A DNA stretch of 64,000 nucleotides from Aplectana chamaeleonis (GCA_029168955.1 JAPDOI010000065.1:1550001-1614000); one strand, 5' to 3'. Shown: positions 31,798 through 43,953, numbered from the stretch's first letter. A program made the numbers and translations. The notes: generated by a model not told the origin, from the letters alone.

Positions 31798-34700
31798 TTA
31801 AAAATTTTCACCGTTCTGCTGTCGAGGTCCAAAAATGATAGCGTAAAATTCACGAATGAACAAAATGGCCACAATCCTGGAAAAAAACCAATCTTGTCAT
31901 AGAGAAGCCAAAGAAACTTTTTCTCAAGGATTTAGTCAAGCACATAGTAGTAGTACATATACTCACCCATCAAGACCATGCACAGCGGTCCATAACACTG
32001 TGGTCACGAAAAACTTCGCCCAAGTGTTCTTCAAATATATGGGTAATATGAAATAGCTCACTTCGGTAATTATAAATCCAACAGCAAGTATACATGCCTG
32101 GAAGAAACGTCTCGGGCGTTGGCTTAGGACGGGTAGCCACTGTAATTTTTGTTTGCTGCTTAATCATCACACGAATATAAATTCGACACACCAAATTTCA
32201 TATATTGTCATTTGATATGGCATTCGGTGTTGGACCCGGAAACTTTGCTATGAATGGCGATTCGCTGCGCTGGAAGCGCTTTTGCAGTCCTTTTTTCGAT
32301 TTTCGAAAACATACCCCGTTGCGGCTCAGTGCCTCAACTCTGGTGCCAATGACGAGGGCACTGCTGGCGTTGTGGGAGCTCCTACTCCATCTGGGATTTG
32401 TGATTGACCAACACCATCCGAAAATTATGGACGATCAAAGGGGTATCCGATCGGAGGAAACATGGGATCAACCTATCTCTTCACAACAATCTATCCGTGA
32501 TGGACCTCAATACCACACAGGAATCTTTCTACTGGCTGCCAAGTACAAGGTTCCGGGACGCCTAATCCTTAGGCCACCTATCATCCTGCCTGACAAGTTA
32601 GTAAGTCAGCATTGTGTTCATAGTAAGAAGAGCATGTCATCCTTGGCAGGTTCAGTCGAGAAAATGGACGAGGCGCGGTCATTCCGGAGGCGTTCGCGAC
32701 ACCACCGGCTGGCGAAGGTCCGTTCGCGTGCGACGATGTACGAGGAAATTCTATCGAAACTGTTTTAGTGGTACTGGGCATCGCTACAGCTTTTCTGGAC
32801 CCATTAGGCTGCTCTTAACTTCCCCATCGTTACTGATTGTTCAAGCCTCTGCGTGCCAATGGACTCTCGGGAAAGTATGCTCGACTAATCGAAGACATGA
32901 ACAAGAGAACAGCAGCATTTTTTACTCTACACTTATATTTACGTCAGCTTTCAGGGTGAAAACGAGGATAAGGCTGGACTTTTTCTATTGAAAATGGCCA
33001 TTGACGCCTTCATGCAGTGACTTGAAGAAAAACTCCCCTGCAAGCGCACTCTTTTCACCTTTCACATGGAGTATACAGGTAAGCAGAGGACATTAGGCTA
33101 TTCGCTGACAGCATTATAAACTGCAAAGGATTGTAAACCTTATTTCAAAGCATGCTACAGCCCATGGACATCGTCTTTGTCCCGACAAATGGAAGCAGAG
33201 AAGGGTCTTTCAAAAGCCTCCAATGGAGTTTTTTTTACCAGGGGTCCGACTGAACCTTCAGTGACTTCTGGTATTTGGGCTGTCTGCTATCAGCCATGGA
33301 AGTTTTCCAGCAGAGATGCAACAACCATACGCGCACACTGAAAACTCCTATTGCAAAATCAATTCATATTCGAATGCCGCGAAGCGCGTTATTTAGGCTG
33401 TCCTAACTCGAGTGGCACCCACATAAATGTATTGGTTGAGAGGTCGACCTGCTCCGGAATACGCCGGCTGGGGGATAAGTAAGGTATGTAGTTAAATGAG
33501 CCTGTACAGTGAACGTTTAATTGAACACTTCTGGCCACGATGTGCCATACATAATGTGACGTTTGTAATTGAATCGACGCAATACGTCACTGCAACGAGG
33601 TTTCGACTTCGGTTAACGGGGAAGATTCCACGAATGATGCCAAATACCAAGAATTCTTACAGTAACATTAAATCAACATCATTCTCACGAATGTTAAATG
33701 CTTACCTGTTTGAGGAATCTGACTTCGTTCACCTTGATGTTTGAACTCCTAGAGTTGTTTTGATTCCTCTTCTGAAAACACTCACACATTACGCTTTCCC
33801 AAATGTGTAGAAAACTTGGGATGTTCCCGTTCACATTTAATGTATCACAATCAGATGATGCATTTCCAATCATTCCGTCATAAATGAATTTAGCTAGAGG
33901 CGCTTGGGCCCAAATGCGGATTACTGTGCTTATCTGGGTCAAATTCCAGGCCCGCAATTGCGTCTCGACACGCTTTGCAGCCGCACGTGCTCGAGTCAGT
34001 CGGGTTTCCAGCGCCAAAACCGACTCGATATGGCTTTATTATACAGTTTTCTTCAAATTTTGTTCAGTTTCCAGTTTTTAAACCCACCTAGAGTCGACAG
34101 ATCGGCGGCTGCAGCGCTGGAAGCTCTTCCAACTCAAAAGCGCGCGGCCGCGAAGCGTGTCGAGACGCGATTGCGGATCGGAATCTGACCCAGATAAGCA
34201 CAGTAATTGCCTGTGAGCCTGTGATCATTTCTCGGTTCAGACAGTTACACTATAAAAATGCGTTGAAACGGCAATTATTCTGGGAAACCTTCGAAATGTG
34301 GTAAGAATTCAAAATGGGAAATGAAATAGGAAACCTGATCAACTCTTAAAAATGGCTTGTTTCACTAGGTACGGTGGTACTTTCTAGATTCTGAATTGAT
34401 TCTGGATGTGTGGTGCACAAGCAATTCGCTGCTTCATCTAAGCTCCGCAAGTAACGGAAATCCTTTTAAATGCAAAGTACTTGCAGCGAGCCATTTTTCA
34501 TGTTTTTGAGTGAGTGTATCTTTATATTTACAAAATAAAGTGTTCTTTGGAAATTGCTTCCCGTGAAGAAAACGAAGGTTCAAAATAATCGACAGTGAAG
34601 TTTTGATTCGCGTCCATTCCATCAACAATTTCGCTGGATCGCAAGAATTTCCTAGCAGCATAGGACGGTGATGGGCAGATTGTGCTAGATGCCTGACGAA

Positions 34701-37700
34701 GGGCCAGCTCTTTTGACGGAATGACAAGCCTCCGGCTTCCTGCATCCTTCGAGCAGTACGCTTTCCATTCGCCAAACTCCTACGTTCTCACAGATGCCAG
34801 AGGAAGGGATCGAGAAGAGAAATTGGAAAGTGGTTCTCAGCGCAAACGATGCTTGTAACATAATACTTATCATATACTGCTCACCTTCCTTTTATACAGA
34901 TGCACTCGGAATAGTGTGATGGAATCGATGACAAGGGCGAGCACTACAAGTATAAGATACTTCTCCAAGCTTGTCACCCATGGAATTGCATAGGGGCAGT
35001 TTGGAGTTGGAAGGAGCGTATAGTGCCAGTAGTCTTCCACATAAGCGTAAACACAACCGCCTGTAACCACAAACGCTCGAGTCAGGCCTCAGAAAATCTC
35101 CATTTTGAAGCTCAAAATTTGGAATAATCTGCATAGGCCTCCCACCCTCTTCTCAGTTTAATGCAACGCATTAACAAGTGATCACTCCGAAAACAAAGAG
35201 GAGCTTTGAAAAACAGTACTCTGAGCGCCGTGGAAAGCTCGAAAATTAACAATTTAAGATTTCAATATTTCACTCAGTCCTCACGGGCAGATCAAAAACG
35301 AAAAACAAAACAATGGTTTAGGGTAGGTAAAAAGCCATTCAGTGCACCCTAACCTGACACAATCCTCCGAAAAACCTAAAACAGACCTAAAACTAGTGTT
35401 CAGCGCTCCACATCACCCCCTGGGCAGAGTTTGGGAAAAATTCTCGACCTCTGAACTCCCATAAATGGCATTGAGCTCACAAACCTCACGGGGCTCCAAA
35501 GATCGAAAAAGATTTGAGGCCCGAACTCCGCTCTCGGAGGTTATTTGAAATGCTGATAACGAATTTCGGGTCAGTTTATCTTCTTTTGACAGATTACGGT
35601 AGATTACGGTGGATATAAGGTAGTTGGGCCAACGTCTCAGATTTGACTCAAAATTTCTGAACGGGGGTTATTCGGGGTGCTGAACACGAATTCTATGTTT
35701 ATTTGTCAATTGTCGAATGACTAAGGTAGGTTTAGGCCCTGTATGGCATGGCAACTACCGTAATCTACAGTAAACCTCGGACTTTCGAGAAACGATCTCT
35801 AGATTTTTGTTGAGCACCCTAGATTACCCCTACCAACAAGTTCTGAGCCGAATCCGGAGTTTTTGAAAAATACCACGAAAATCCTTTGATGGGTACCCTC
35901 GTCTTGCCGCGATGCTTTGAAAAGCGCCTATAACTTTTCTCAGAGTAGTTTCTTTTTTTTTTAGAGAAGCTGCCAAGAACTTAGACTTCTACGTCCGAAA
36001 CGGTTCCAGAAAAGTACATTCAATCCAGAATGGTCTGGTTGACTTTAAGTAGTTCTCTTGTAAGATGCGTCTCTGAAAGTGTGGTTCTGTTCTACTCAAT
36101 ATCTCGGAATTGATAATGCGACACTTCTCTTGAGTAATCAAGCAATGCGCTAATGTATTGGGTCGCTTCATTGGATTTTGTAGTTTTGGCCAGCCACTTC
36201 TGTATTTCTGTTGGAAAAAAAGATTGGTCATTGATCGAGGAGCAAGTTGACGAGGTTATAAATATGTTGTCCAAACTTTTTTCCAGCGTCGTATATCAAG
36301 ACAAGTCCCTAAAGTGTTTCACCGAATTGAGCCCTGTTTTTCTGTTGGCACTGTGGGGAGAAGGGTAAGGGCGCTTACTTGATATTCTAGCAAATGTTGA
36401 AACCTTGGGATTTCCATGGTTTCAAACACAGATGTGAAACATTCTCCGTTTATATCCCGTTACCTCTGCGATATAATTAAAGAGGTATAAGAAAACAAGA
36501 GACACTGTTAAAACTCAAAATAAGTGAGGTGAACACATAAGAATGTCATTACTGTCAGCACTAATTCAGTAATTATCCCACAGTATTCGAACCATCGCTC
36601 TTCACCATCCAGATGTTTCGTAGTCCGACGTCTAACCGGCTGAGCCACTGTGTAGTGCTAGCTCACCCAGACTATCTCACTGCAATGATCGGTGGTTTGC
36701 ATGCAGCGAGCATTGCTCATGGGATCAAGAAACAAATCGTAACTTAGAAACCTAGCTAGTTTCCATCTTCAAACATTCTGAAGAACCTTTTCAGATGATT
36801 TTAAGGTCACTGTATAGGTCACGCTTGTGCGATATCCGCCCAATCCGGGTTTCTGGTTTCTTTCCCTTTTCGGTCGTTTTTGATCTACCCGTGGGGAGTG
36901 AGTTAAATTTTGAAATCTCAAATTGTTTCTTCCTGACTCCTCCATAACACCCAAAAGACCGTTTTTGGAAACTCCATTTGCGTTCAAAAAAGGCTCTTTG
37001 TAAAATACCTTCAAATAAATGAGTGTAGAGTTGGCGCAATTATTCTAGTGTGACGAAGGGACGGGGCTGCGACCGTGGATCATCCCGTGTGAATCGAAAC
37101 CCCATTCTCCATTGAGACCGCCAAACCCCGCACGGCCAGCCGCCTGGTCCATGCGTCAGACTAAAATGAAAACGGATACTATATGTATGGCTACGATCGT
37201 ACAGCGAAGAGCTAGGTGACGCAGTATTCATCATCAATAACAGAGAGCGTAACAGCGCTATCAGCAGCGATGACCGAGAGGATAACTAAGTGGATCACAA
37301 GGCAGCGAGATTGGAGCGATGTCGCGGATTCGAATCTAGCAATGGGATTTCCGCACTGTTTGATTTTCCCCTGTTTGTTGGTTATTATAGTATGCCTCTT
37401 TTTCGCCTTTTTTCGAGCTTTAATGTTTTTTACCTAGGCACTGTGCTCAATGACTGACATTTGCTTCCCTATGTAATGAAAATGGTGGATATCGTTTGGA
37501 AAGGAAACATAGTAATTTCAGAATTAAATGGTAATCACTATATAATACTTCATCATCAACCGAAAAGGCTAGAAGCTGTGGCTGCGTTCTATGAATTGAA
37601 AGAAGCAGAGGCGCTTGTCGCTCTTATCGCCTCTGCTGCGATTGCTTTATAGAAATCAATCACAGCTGCTAGCCTTTTCGGTTAATGATGAGGTACTGTA

Positions 37701-40700
37701 TAGTTACCACTATCTCATTCCAAATTGATTTTGCTCTATAAAGAACTCTTGAGAATTAAAACACTCGTATGCATACAGACAAAGTGAAAGAAATATGCAA
37801 TTATAGGCAAGGTAAGAAATCTCTTTTTCAGTGGCCATGGTAGCCCTATACTTCATTCTCAAGAGGCGACACTCGGTTTGCTCAGATGCCTGCAAAACCT
37901 CCATCAAAAAGTGCCAAACATAGATAACTTAATCGATTTTTTTATTCTCTGGGACTTGAGAGGAAATTCTCTAATTTTTTCAGATTAAATGTTTTTCGGA
38001 GAAGGGCTGCTAGCTGTACATAACAGCCAATTTTCGCTCGTAGAAAACAAGAATGGCGGCCATGGCGGCCACATAAAAAAGCTGCACCCTATTCTTGAGG
38101 GTTGTCGCGTTATTCGACCTACCGAATGGTTCGTTGGGAGAAGACATCATGCATGTTTGTTACTCAATTCATCCTAGACTACTTCCAGTAAGACGTTTTC
38201 GATATTTCGTGGTTATAGTGAGGCTTTCCCTAGTTAGTGCTCTGTAGCTACTGGTTAACGCTTTCACTTTTGCCGAAAAGCGCTTTCGACCTGGGCGAAG
38301 TACTCAGACTTATGCAAACAGTGACATTCAGGGCACCGATTTTGGTCAGTACTGTGTTAGCACCGCAAAACTGTAGAGCCCTTTGTATTGCTGCCGCGTT
38401 AACGCTTTCTACAAACAGGTGAGGCGAAAAGTGCATCGAGATTGCGCTTGCTGTATTGTGGTAATGTAGAACGAGCACAAAGCACTCATTATGGCATTAT
38501 GAGCGCCTATTTCAATTCCATCATTCTGTGAAAGGCATATGACTAGGTTTAAGTCTTGCTTCCAATGAGGGAAAATTCCCAGTATCTAGTGCGACGAGAG
38601 CAACCGAACTGGAAGGATTGCGTTAGCAAGCCAACGCTCGGGTTTTTACTGTATGGAGTGGATAAATTTTCGAGCAATGTGTATGGAAGGACTCACTTTA
38701 TTTTAAAAAATTACAAAAGATCTGGCTACCGGTCCTATGTAAAAAAATTAAATGTAATATTATGCAGCTTGAGGTGCCGCGGTCCCAACTTCTTATCTAC
38801 AGAACCCTGAAGAATGTGCGTCTCTGGGGTATTTGCAGCACTGCGGAAGGAATTCTCATAGTTTTAGATCGGAAAAGATATTCCCATTCAGGTTCCCCTG
38901 ACAGAAAGCATGCCAACATAATGGGCAGCATAGGAGGCAGCCGCGACGTGGCACGCAGAGCACGGCGTAATGGTAAGCCTCGAGAGAATTATGTACACGT
39001 ATCCTTCTATTGTTTCCGGGTAGATCCCGTACTAATCTACTAAATCAAGCGATCAGCACGTTCAAAGGAGAGGAAAATCTAAAGTCTGTCCAAAAGAGAC
39101 TGTACGTCTCAGGGTTCAGCGTGAGGTGCGATGGATCACAGAGGGGGAGGGTCGGACCCGTCGACGTCCCGTGGGAGGTCGGACCTTTGATCACTCAAGA
39201 ATCATGATGACCTTCTATCAGAGGTGGGAGGGGTTCCGAAAGCAATACAGTTAGTATAGTAACGGTATAGTACATACAACGGTAAGCTAAGACGGATCAC
39301 AGCAAGGGGTCAAAATAACACTGGAGATCATACCGAGAGAGCAAAATGAGACAGGCGATCAAAAAAAAACTGAATAGTGAGAAACAACTGCGAAAAGCAA
39401 ATGAGGCAGGATATGAAATGGAGGTGTAAAAATGAAGCGGAAACTCAAAAAAGAGGTGGGAATTCACTGGTGGACAATAAACGGCTCTGTTATACAAGAC
39501 AATAAACGGCAGCAGCAGGGCCATCGTTATGCTTCCGACATGGAAGCAGAGTCGCGGAAAAGTGAAGTGTGTCACCAAAGTGGTCCTGCTTATGTCAGCA
39601 GCAGTGGTGTTGGGTATTCGCTGTCATCGAGGTCATTAAAAACGGACTATCCTGTCAACGAAATGACACAGATGTTCGGGAATTTCGTAATCTAAGATGC
39701 ATTTTTAGGCGATTTGGGATTCACAGGCTCGATCCCGCGAAAGGTTAAAAATTTCGCAATTTTGGGTTACGATGGATGATTGACTGTCTGAGAAGAGCAT
39801 TGTTCACTATTATATCTCTTGCAATGTACTTCACGAATTTGACTCGTTAGGCATTTTCCAAGATGCGATATTGGCTGAAGCATAAGGCTTTTCACGCCCT
39901 GGGAGCGCTACTTAAGGTGAGTGGAGCTTATTCTTATGCCCTGAGAGCACATAAGTGCAGTTTCGAGCATGAAAACCACATTTAGTAATTTGCTATCCGG
40001 ATGTAGAAACGCACTCAAAATTTAATGGGCGCAGCTTCAGGCCGAACAGCGCTCTATAGGGTGGGGTCCATAAAAAATCATGTAGCGAAATTCAAATTAG
40101 GGAGTTTTGCGTTTCTACAACGTGCGGAGAACCTAGTCGCGGACCCAAGTAATCGATTTAGTTTTTTTTTAAGCCGGTTCAAAACAGTCTTTGAAAACCC
40201 ATTTTTAGGTGTGATACAATCGATTGCATCACACCCAAATTCAAAGAAATGGCTGGGTTTGATCCGTGACTGGGTTTTCCGCACGTTGTAGCAACGCGAA
40301 ACTCCCTAATTCAACTTTCGATAAATACATAAGGACACCATCCTATATAGCACTGTTCGGCCTAAAGCTGGGTCCATGAAATTTTGGAAGCGTTTTCACA
40401 TCCCGACAGCCAATTACAAAGTGTGGCTTTTATTCTCAAAACTGCACCTATGTGCCTTCAGGGCATAAAAACAGGCTCCGCCCGCCCTATGTAGCGCTGT
40501 TCGGCCTGAGGCTGCGTCCATGAAATTTCGGGGACGTTCTCACACCCGGACAGCCAATCACTGAATTTGGTTTTCATGCCCTAAACTGCACCTCTGTCCC
40601 CTCAGGCATAAAGACAGGGTCCGCCCACCTTCTGTAGCGTTCTTCGGCTTCAAGCTGCGTTTATAAAATTTGGGTACATTTTCACTTGTGGACAGCCATA

Positions 40701-43700
40701 CATGAGGAAAGACTTGCGGATTCTTTTGAAGGGAGGGGGGGGGGGCTGAGCAAATCCCCGAATTTAGAAGGGGCGGACCAAAGCTGGCTTGTATCACACC
40801 TTGCGCCGTAGCCTGATCCGTCTACGCGTTCGCCGTGTGTGTCGCACCCCCGTAGGGGAAGTCGAAACTTCCCACGGCTGCAAATAGTTGACCTATAAAT
40901 TATTCATTATCTATTCATTATTCCCGCTAATTGAAGTCCCAAAAATGCCTATACGACGGCAGCTAGACACACACGTAGGCGTACAGTCTCTTTCTGACGG
41001 ACTCTACTGACATTTGTGTTCTTCTCGAAGACCCTACAAGGAAGCTACTACCAAAAATAGTCGCAAAACTGCTGATTTTGTGAAGTTTTTCAGTGAATTA
41101 GTACGTCTGCTGTAGAGTAAGCGCGAAGTGCTCGTGGCTCTGGTTCCATGAGAAAACAAAAACGGAGACAGAAAAAAGGAAGACAGAAAAAACGAAGAAA
41201 AAACAGCAAACGGTCCAGAAAAGCAGGACTCTCAACAGGCCTAAACTCAAGTTTTCGCGCTTGAACGGCTTATTTTTCCCGCGTAAACAGACAACTTGTG
41301 GGCGCTCTTACAGTTGCCTCAAACTGCTTCACTGAGGAAACATCTTCGTACGTATTGTGAAACATAGGAAACACATTCATCTATTGTGTTTTATCGTAAT
41401 ATATCTCTTTCTTGCTAATTGCCTCTAATTCCTTGGTACAAGTAAACCGACGTGCTGCCTAAGAACTTTTTTATGAGTTCAATTTCCTTTTTGTTAAGTC
41501 TTTTAGTAAGTGAAGATTTACCGAGCAGTTGAGTGAGAGCGGCGCTGGGGCTACGGTGGTGCAGTGCGATAAGGCGCTCCCCCGGAAAGGGAATATGCTG
41601 GTTCAATCTCGCCCGGAGCCAAGCGTTTTGCGATCAACTCAGCACCTTGTGTAATCATACCATAACGTGCACTGCGACGTTGAACTGCAGTTACGGCAAA
41701 AAACATCCAAAAATCGTGTAAGACTTAACTAGGGCATCATCTTGACAGGTCTACGACTGTTAGATAGTCTCTGGCGGTATTCCTGTTTCATCCCGTTATA
41801 CGGGTGAAAGGATGATTGCTTCGGTGAAGATTTACCGAGCAGTTGAGTGAGAGCGGCGCTGGGGCTACGGTGGTGCAGTGCGATAAGGCGCTCCCCCGGA
41901 AAGGGAATATGCTGGTTCAATCTCGCCCGGAGCCAAGCGTTTTGCGATCAACTCAGCACCTTGTGTAATCATTCCTTTTTGTTGTTTGTTCTTTGCGCTT
42001 ATGTTCACCCGGGTTTCCTATCTCTATCAAAATCAACTTTTTCGATCTCTGGGGATAAAACTGCAACGTTTTCGGCATGTTCGGTTAGGTGTCTCAATTT
42101 CTAGGCGGGTAAACTTATACTTATAAAGTGCCTTATCTTAAAGAGAATGCAGTTGGCCCTTCGGTCCCGATTTACATAGAAGGTGATTTCAGGTGACCGG
42201 ACCATAATTGGCTACCGATGGGACCTTCTACATGACTTTGCCCCTTTTTCGATCCTTTGAGCTCAACAGTGGCGAGTTGGCCGATGTTTTCCAATTAATA
42301 CCCTTTTCTTCCCTTCATTATCTGTTCCTCCCTCTAGCCAGATCGGCTCGCGAACAGCGGTCGCAAATGACGGGTGTTGCAAGTCTCGAAAAACTCGTCC
42401 ACCGTGCTTCAGCGGCTCGAATTCAAGGGGCCATGACTCAGCTCCCAGGCAGTCCTGTACGATTCCTGAGACATCATCAAAACATGCGCGGAACCGTTAT
42501 TAAATTAGGTAAAAAAATCGGAAACGATTCAGAGCTTAGAATTTGCCTTTAAAGGCAGTGTCCACGATAAAATCCATGTCTGATTTTTTGGTGGAGGTCG
42601 GCAGCTGCGGGGCATAGCGCAACCCTAACGCTGAAAAAACTAGGGAAATTGAGCTTGGAATGGTCCCCTACGGCCCCAAAGTTGGACACCCGTCAGCTCG
42701 TCACACCAAGATGCACTTTCCACGCCCACCGACGTGAATAAATGAATGCTCGAGATTGTGAGATGAGCGATGGTTTCCGATTAATAGCCCCGTTCTTCCC
42801 TTCATTCTCAACTTCTCTCTTTACTCAGGTCAGCTCGCATACATCAGCTGCAAAAGACGGAAGTTACAAGCCTCCGACCATTCGTCCACCATGCTTCCCT
42901 AGCTCAATTTTGGAGGGACCATAACTCTCCCTAGCTCAGTTTTGGAGGGACCATAACTCCATTCCCAGGAGGTCTTGTACGATTTCCAAAACATCATTGT
43001 AATCAGCATGGGACCGTCTTCAAGATAGGCGGAGAAACAGAAAAACGATTCTCATCGTGAACACTGCCTTTAAGGAGGGGAACCCCCGAAACTCAAAAGA
43101 GATTGCATTGCTGAACGATCGTAGTATGATGGTGAAGCAGAGCCAACTATCGCTGTCCCCGCCCTGCTCCCGATTGCTTCGTAAAAAAAGGACTCCTGCC
43201 TCACAGAAACTACCTGTGACACATATCCTTCGAGGGATATTGAGAGCTGGTGAGTCAATGCTACATGATTGCAAGTGTCATGTGCCCACCTCGATACATA
43301 AGAGTGTTCAGAAACCACGGTGACTTGAACGTTATTGATGAAATTTTTGCCAAACGCCGGCAATCAGAATAACTCCCTCTTCTCCGTACGGATTACGCAT
43401 TGCATCACTCACCAATAATGAAGTAAAAGAACAACTGTAGCATAGACGAGAGCGAGAAGATTCCAATTAAGCACCATGTAATCCTAACACTGAAAAGGCA
43501 ATCATTACATCAACAAACTAGAAGCAATCAATCAGACTATAGCAAAGTAAGGAAATACGGACGTGAATATTTTTCCAGACCGAAGCGGAAACCATATTGC
43601 ACAAAATCGATTCAGCGATATGAGTAGATGACAGCTAAGGGCACAATCAACGCACAGTATAAGTAGCATACCATAGTAGGGTGAAAGATTCTTCATGACT

Positions 43701-43709
43701 TCAACATTG
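31798..43709 (-). CDS. Serpentine chemoreceptor, Srx family (7TM GPCR), partial at 5' side
   Basis: Six exons on the minus strand, 43563-43709, 43489-43413, 35060-34885, 33771-33706, 32097-31967 and 31876-31798, join in phase to 224 codons plus TAA. TM3 ends SLNRFCAIWFPLRSGKIFT, the Srx replacement for DRY. TM4 is SLSSMLQLFFYFII, followed by GGCVYAYVEDYWHYTLLPTP, the extracellular aromatic-Cys loop of the family. TM5 is LILVVLALVIDSITLF, then basic loop KRNQNNSRSSN...EVRFLKQ. TM6 is ACILAVGFIITEVSYFILP, TM7 WAKFFVTTVLWTAVHGLDG, and the tail IVAILFIREFYAIIF. TM1-TM2 (about 75 aa) were not found upstream. The donor after 43563 (AC|GTCCGT) is weak. Introns reach 8.4 kb and are full of MITEs. The product would be a sensory-neuron receptor; ligand unknown. 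With no lesions in the exons it could be active if TM1-TM2 exist upstream; otherwise it is a truncated copy. Confidence 0.8.
32205..33480. other. Srx intron, no supported exon
   Basis: A long + strand frame at 32205-32768 spans this intron but shows no domain, start context or splice sites, and its codon use looks random. Nothing else is supported. Confidence 0.3.
33924..34203. mobile_element. TA-flanked MITE (CTGTGCTTATCTGGG ends)
   Basis: A 280-bp element with inverted ends CTGTGCTTATCTGGG and CCCAGATAAGCACAG flanked by TA on both sides. The arms continue for about 80 bp (GTCTCGACACGCTTTGC against GCGTGTCGAGACGC). A second copy lies at 61113-61320. It sits in an intron of the Srx gene. Confidence 0.85.
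34463..34858. mobile_element. Diverged MITE of the AGGCATCG type
   Basis: The right end (GGTTCTCAGCGCAAACGATGCTT) and left end (AAATGCAAAGTACTTGCAGC) are eroded versions of the terminus at 24264-24716. It lies in the same Srx intron as the TA-flanked MITE. Confidence 0.5.
35300..35900. repeat. Degenerate direct repeat in the 8.4-kb Srx intron
   Basis: GGAGGTTATTTGAAATGCTG (35537) and GGGGGTTATTCGGGGTGCTG (35664) with following GAATT blocks recur at about 127-bp spacing, and GATTACGGTAGATTACGGT is mirrored by ACCGTAATCTACAGT at 35756. No gene is seen. Confidence 0.4.
36579..36652 (-). repeat. tRNA-like sequence (probable SINE head or tRNA pseudogene)
   Basis: On the minus strand a 74-nt stretch has complementary ends (CACAGT...ACTGTG), an A-box-like TGGCTCAGCCGGTTAGACG and a B-box-like GGTTCGAATAC. 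The T and anticodon stems are imperfect, so a working tRNA is unlikely. Confidence 0.55.
37271..37341 (+). repeat. Weak tRNA-like sequence
   Basis: GAGGATAACTAAGTGGATCA followed at tRNA spacing by GGATTCGAATCT resembles the A and B boxes of a polymerase III promoter. End pairing is poor. It may be an old SINE head. Confidence 0.3.
37530..37712. repeat. Foldback MITE, about 180 bp
   Basis: ACCGAAAAGGCTAGAAGCTG at the left pairs with CAGCTGCTAGCCTTTTCGGT at the right; inside, GAAGCAGAGGCG pairs with CGCCTCTGCTGC. The 63-codon open frame across it is a by-product. Confidence 0.8.
37980..39890. other. Stretch without a supported gene
   Basis: A + strand segment at 38880-38970 between CCCATTCAG and ATG|GTAAGC reads SPDRKHANIMGSIGGSRDVA and might be an exon. 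A segment near 38415 ends in a donor-like CAG|GTGAGG. Neither can be connected to a gene. Confidence 0.25.
39890..40640. repeat. Composite inverted/tandem repeat block
   Basis: A unit of about 165 bp (CTGTTCGGCCT...CTGCGTCCATGAAATTT...GGACAGCCAA) occurs three times in direct orientation between about 40345 and 40700 and once inverted at 39900-40060. Together they bracket a separate foldback at 40086-40316. Confidence 0.65.
40086..40316. repeat. Foldback inside the composite block
   Basis: AATTCAAATTAGGGAGTTT at the left pairs with AAACTCCCTAATTCAACTT at the right, continuing through CTACAACGTGCGGA with TCCGCACGTTGTAG. The centre also contains GGTGTGATACAATCGATTGCATCACACC as a local palindrome, given here only by its position near 40208. 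Confidence 0.75.
41510..41658 (+). repeat. tRNA-derived SINE, copy 1
   Basis: This 149-bp unit contains a 72-nt tRNA-like body at 41549-41620. It has a seven-pair acceptor stem with one mismatch (GGCTACG with CGGAGCC), an A-box-like TACGGTGGTGCAGTGCGATA, an anticodon-arm-like TCCC...GGGA and a B-box-like GGTTCAATCTC, then an A. The T stem is degenerate. It is identical to copy 2, 314 bp downstream. Confidence 0.65.
41824..41972 (+). repeat. tRNA-derived SINE, copy 2
   Basis: Base-for-base identical, by eye, to copy 1 over 149 bp, while the sequences immediately outside differ. The tRNA-like body is at 41863-41934. Confidence 0.65.
42125..42548 (+). mobile_element. Diverged subfamily-1 MITE
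   Basis: The interior matches the copy at 335-808 (GAGCTCAACAGTGGCGAG at 42260, ACTCGTCCACC at 42391, GACATCATC at 42469), with heavier divergence toward the left. Its right end shares TTAA 42549-42552 with the next element. Confidence 0.65.
42553..43069 (+). mobile_element. TTAA-flanked MITE, subfamily 2
   Basis: Complete copy: AGGCAGTGTCCACGATAAAA to CTCATCGTGAACACTGCCT, with TTAA at 42549-42552 and 43070-43073. A 32-bp internal tandem duplication (CCCTAGCTCA...CCATAACTC) lies at about 42897-42960. Its left half matches the copy at 52434-52918. Confidence 0.85.
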
Positions 43710-43953
43710 CTGAATGGAAACTGTCAGAAAGCATAAATCTCACTCGAATCAGAAAAGGCTCGTGTAAACACTCATCGCGTAAGCTCATTTTTTTCGAAGC
43801 CTAACAAAATTCACTGCAAGAGGCAATTATTTGCATATAATAGGAACCGCCCATAGCTAGTAAGACGGGCGACAATCGCCGCTACTTTGAGTACGGCCAA
43901 AGGGACACTATACTTTGTAGTTCGCCGATACTACTATCAGTGAAACCAAACCT

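Larger units (their letters stand above)
36100..37972. other. Exon-like segments inside the Srx intron, unassigned
   Basis: On the + strand, about 36235-36367 reads SLIEEQVDEVINMLSKLFSS and ends at GG|GTAAGG. After an acceptor TCTTTTTCAG at 37832, one frame continues GHGSPILHSQEATLGLLRCL, while another reads VAMVALYFILKRRHSV and stops. On the minus strand, about 36100-36210 reads IQKWLAKTTKSNEATQYISA behind a good acceptor. These cannot all be real. A helical, HEAT-like + strand protein is one possibility. No domain is recognised. Confidence 0.25.

Noticed and set aside
32205..32768. A 187-codon + strand frame in the Srx intron
   Set aside because: No recognisable domain or exon borders; the opposite strand is also open in part.
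41549..41620. Functional tRNA gene
   Set aside because: The acceptor stem is nearly complete, but the T stem has mismatches and the sequence is embedded in a repeated 149-bp unit, which fits a SINE better.
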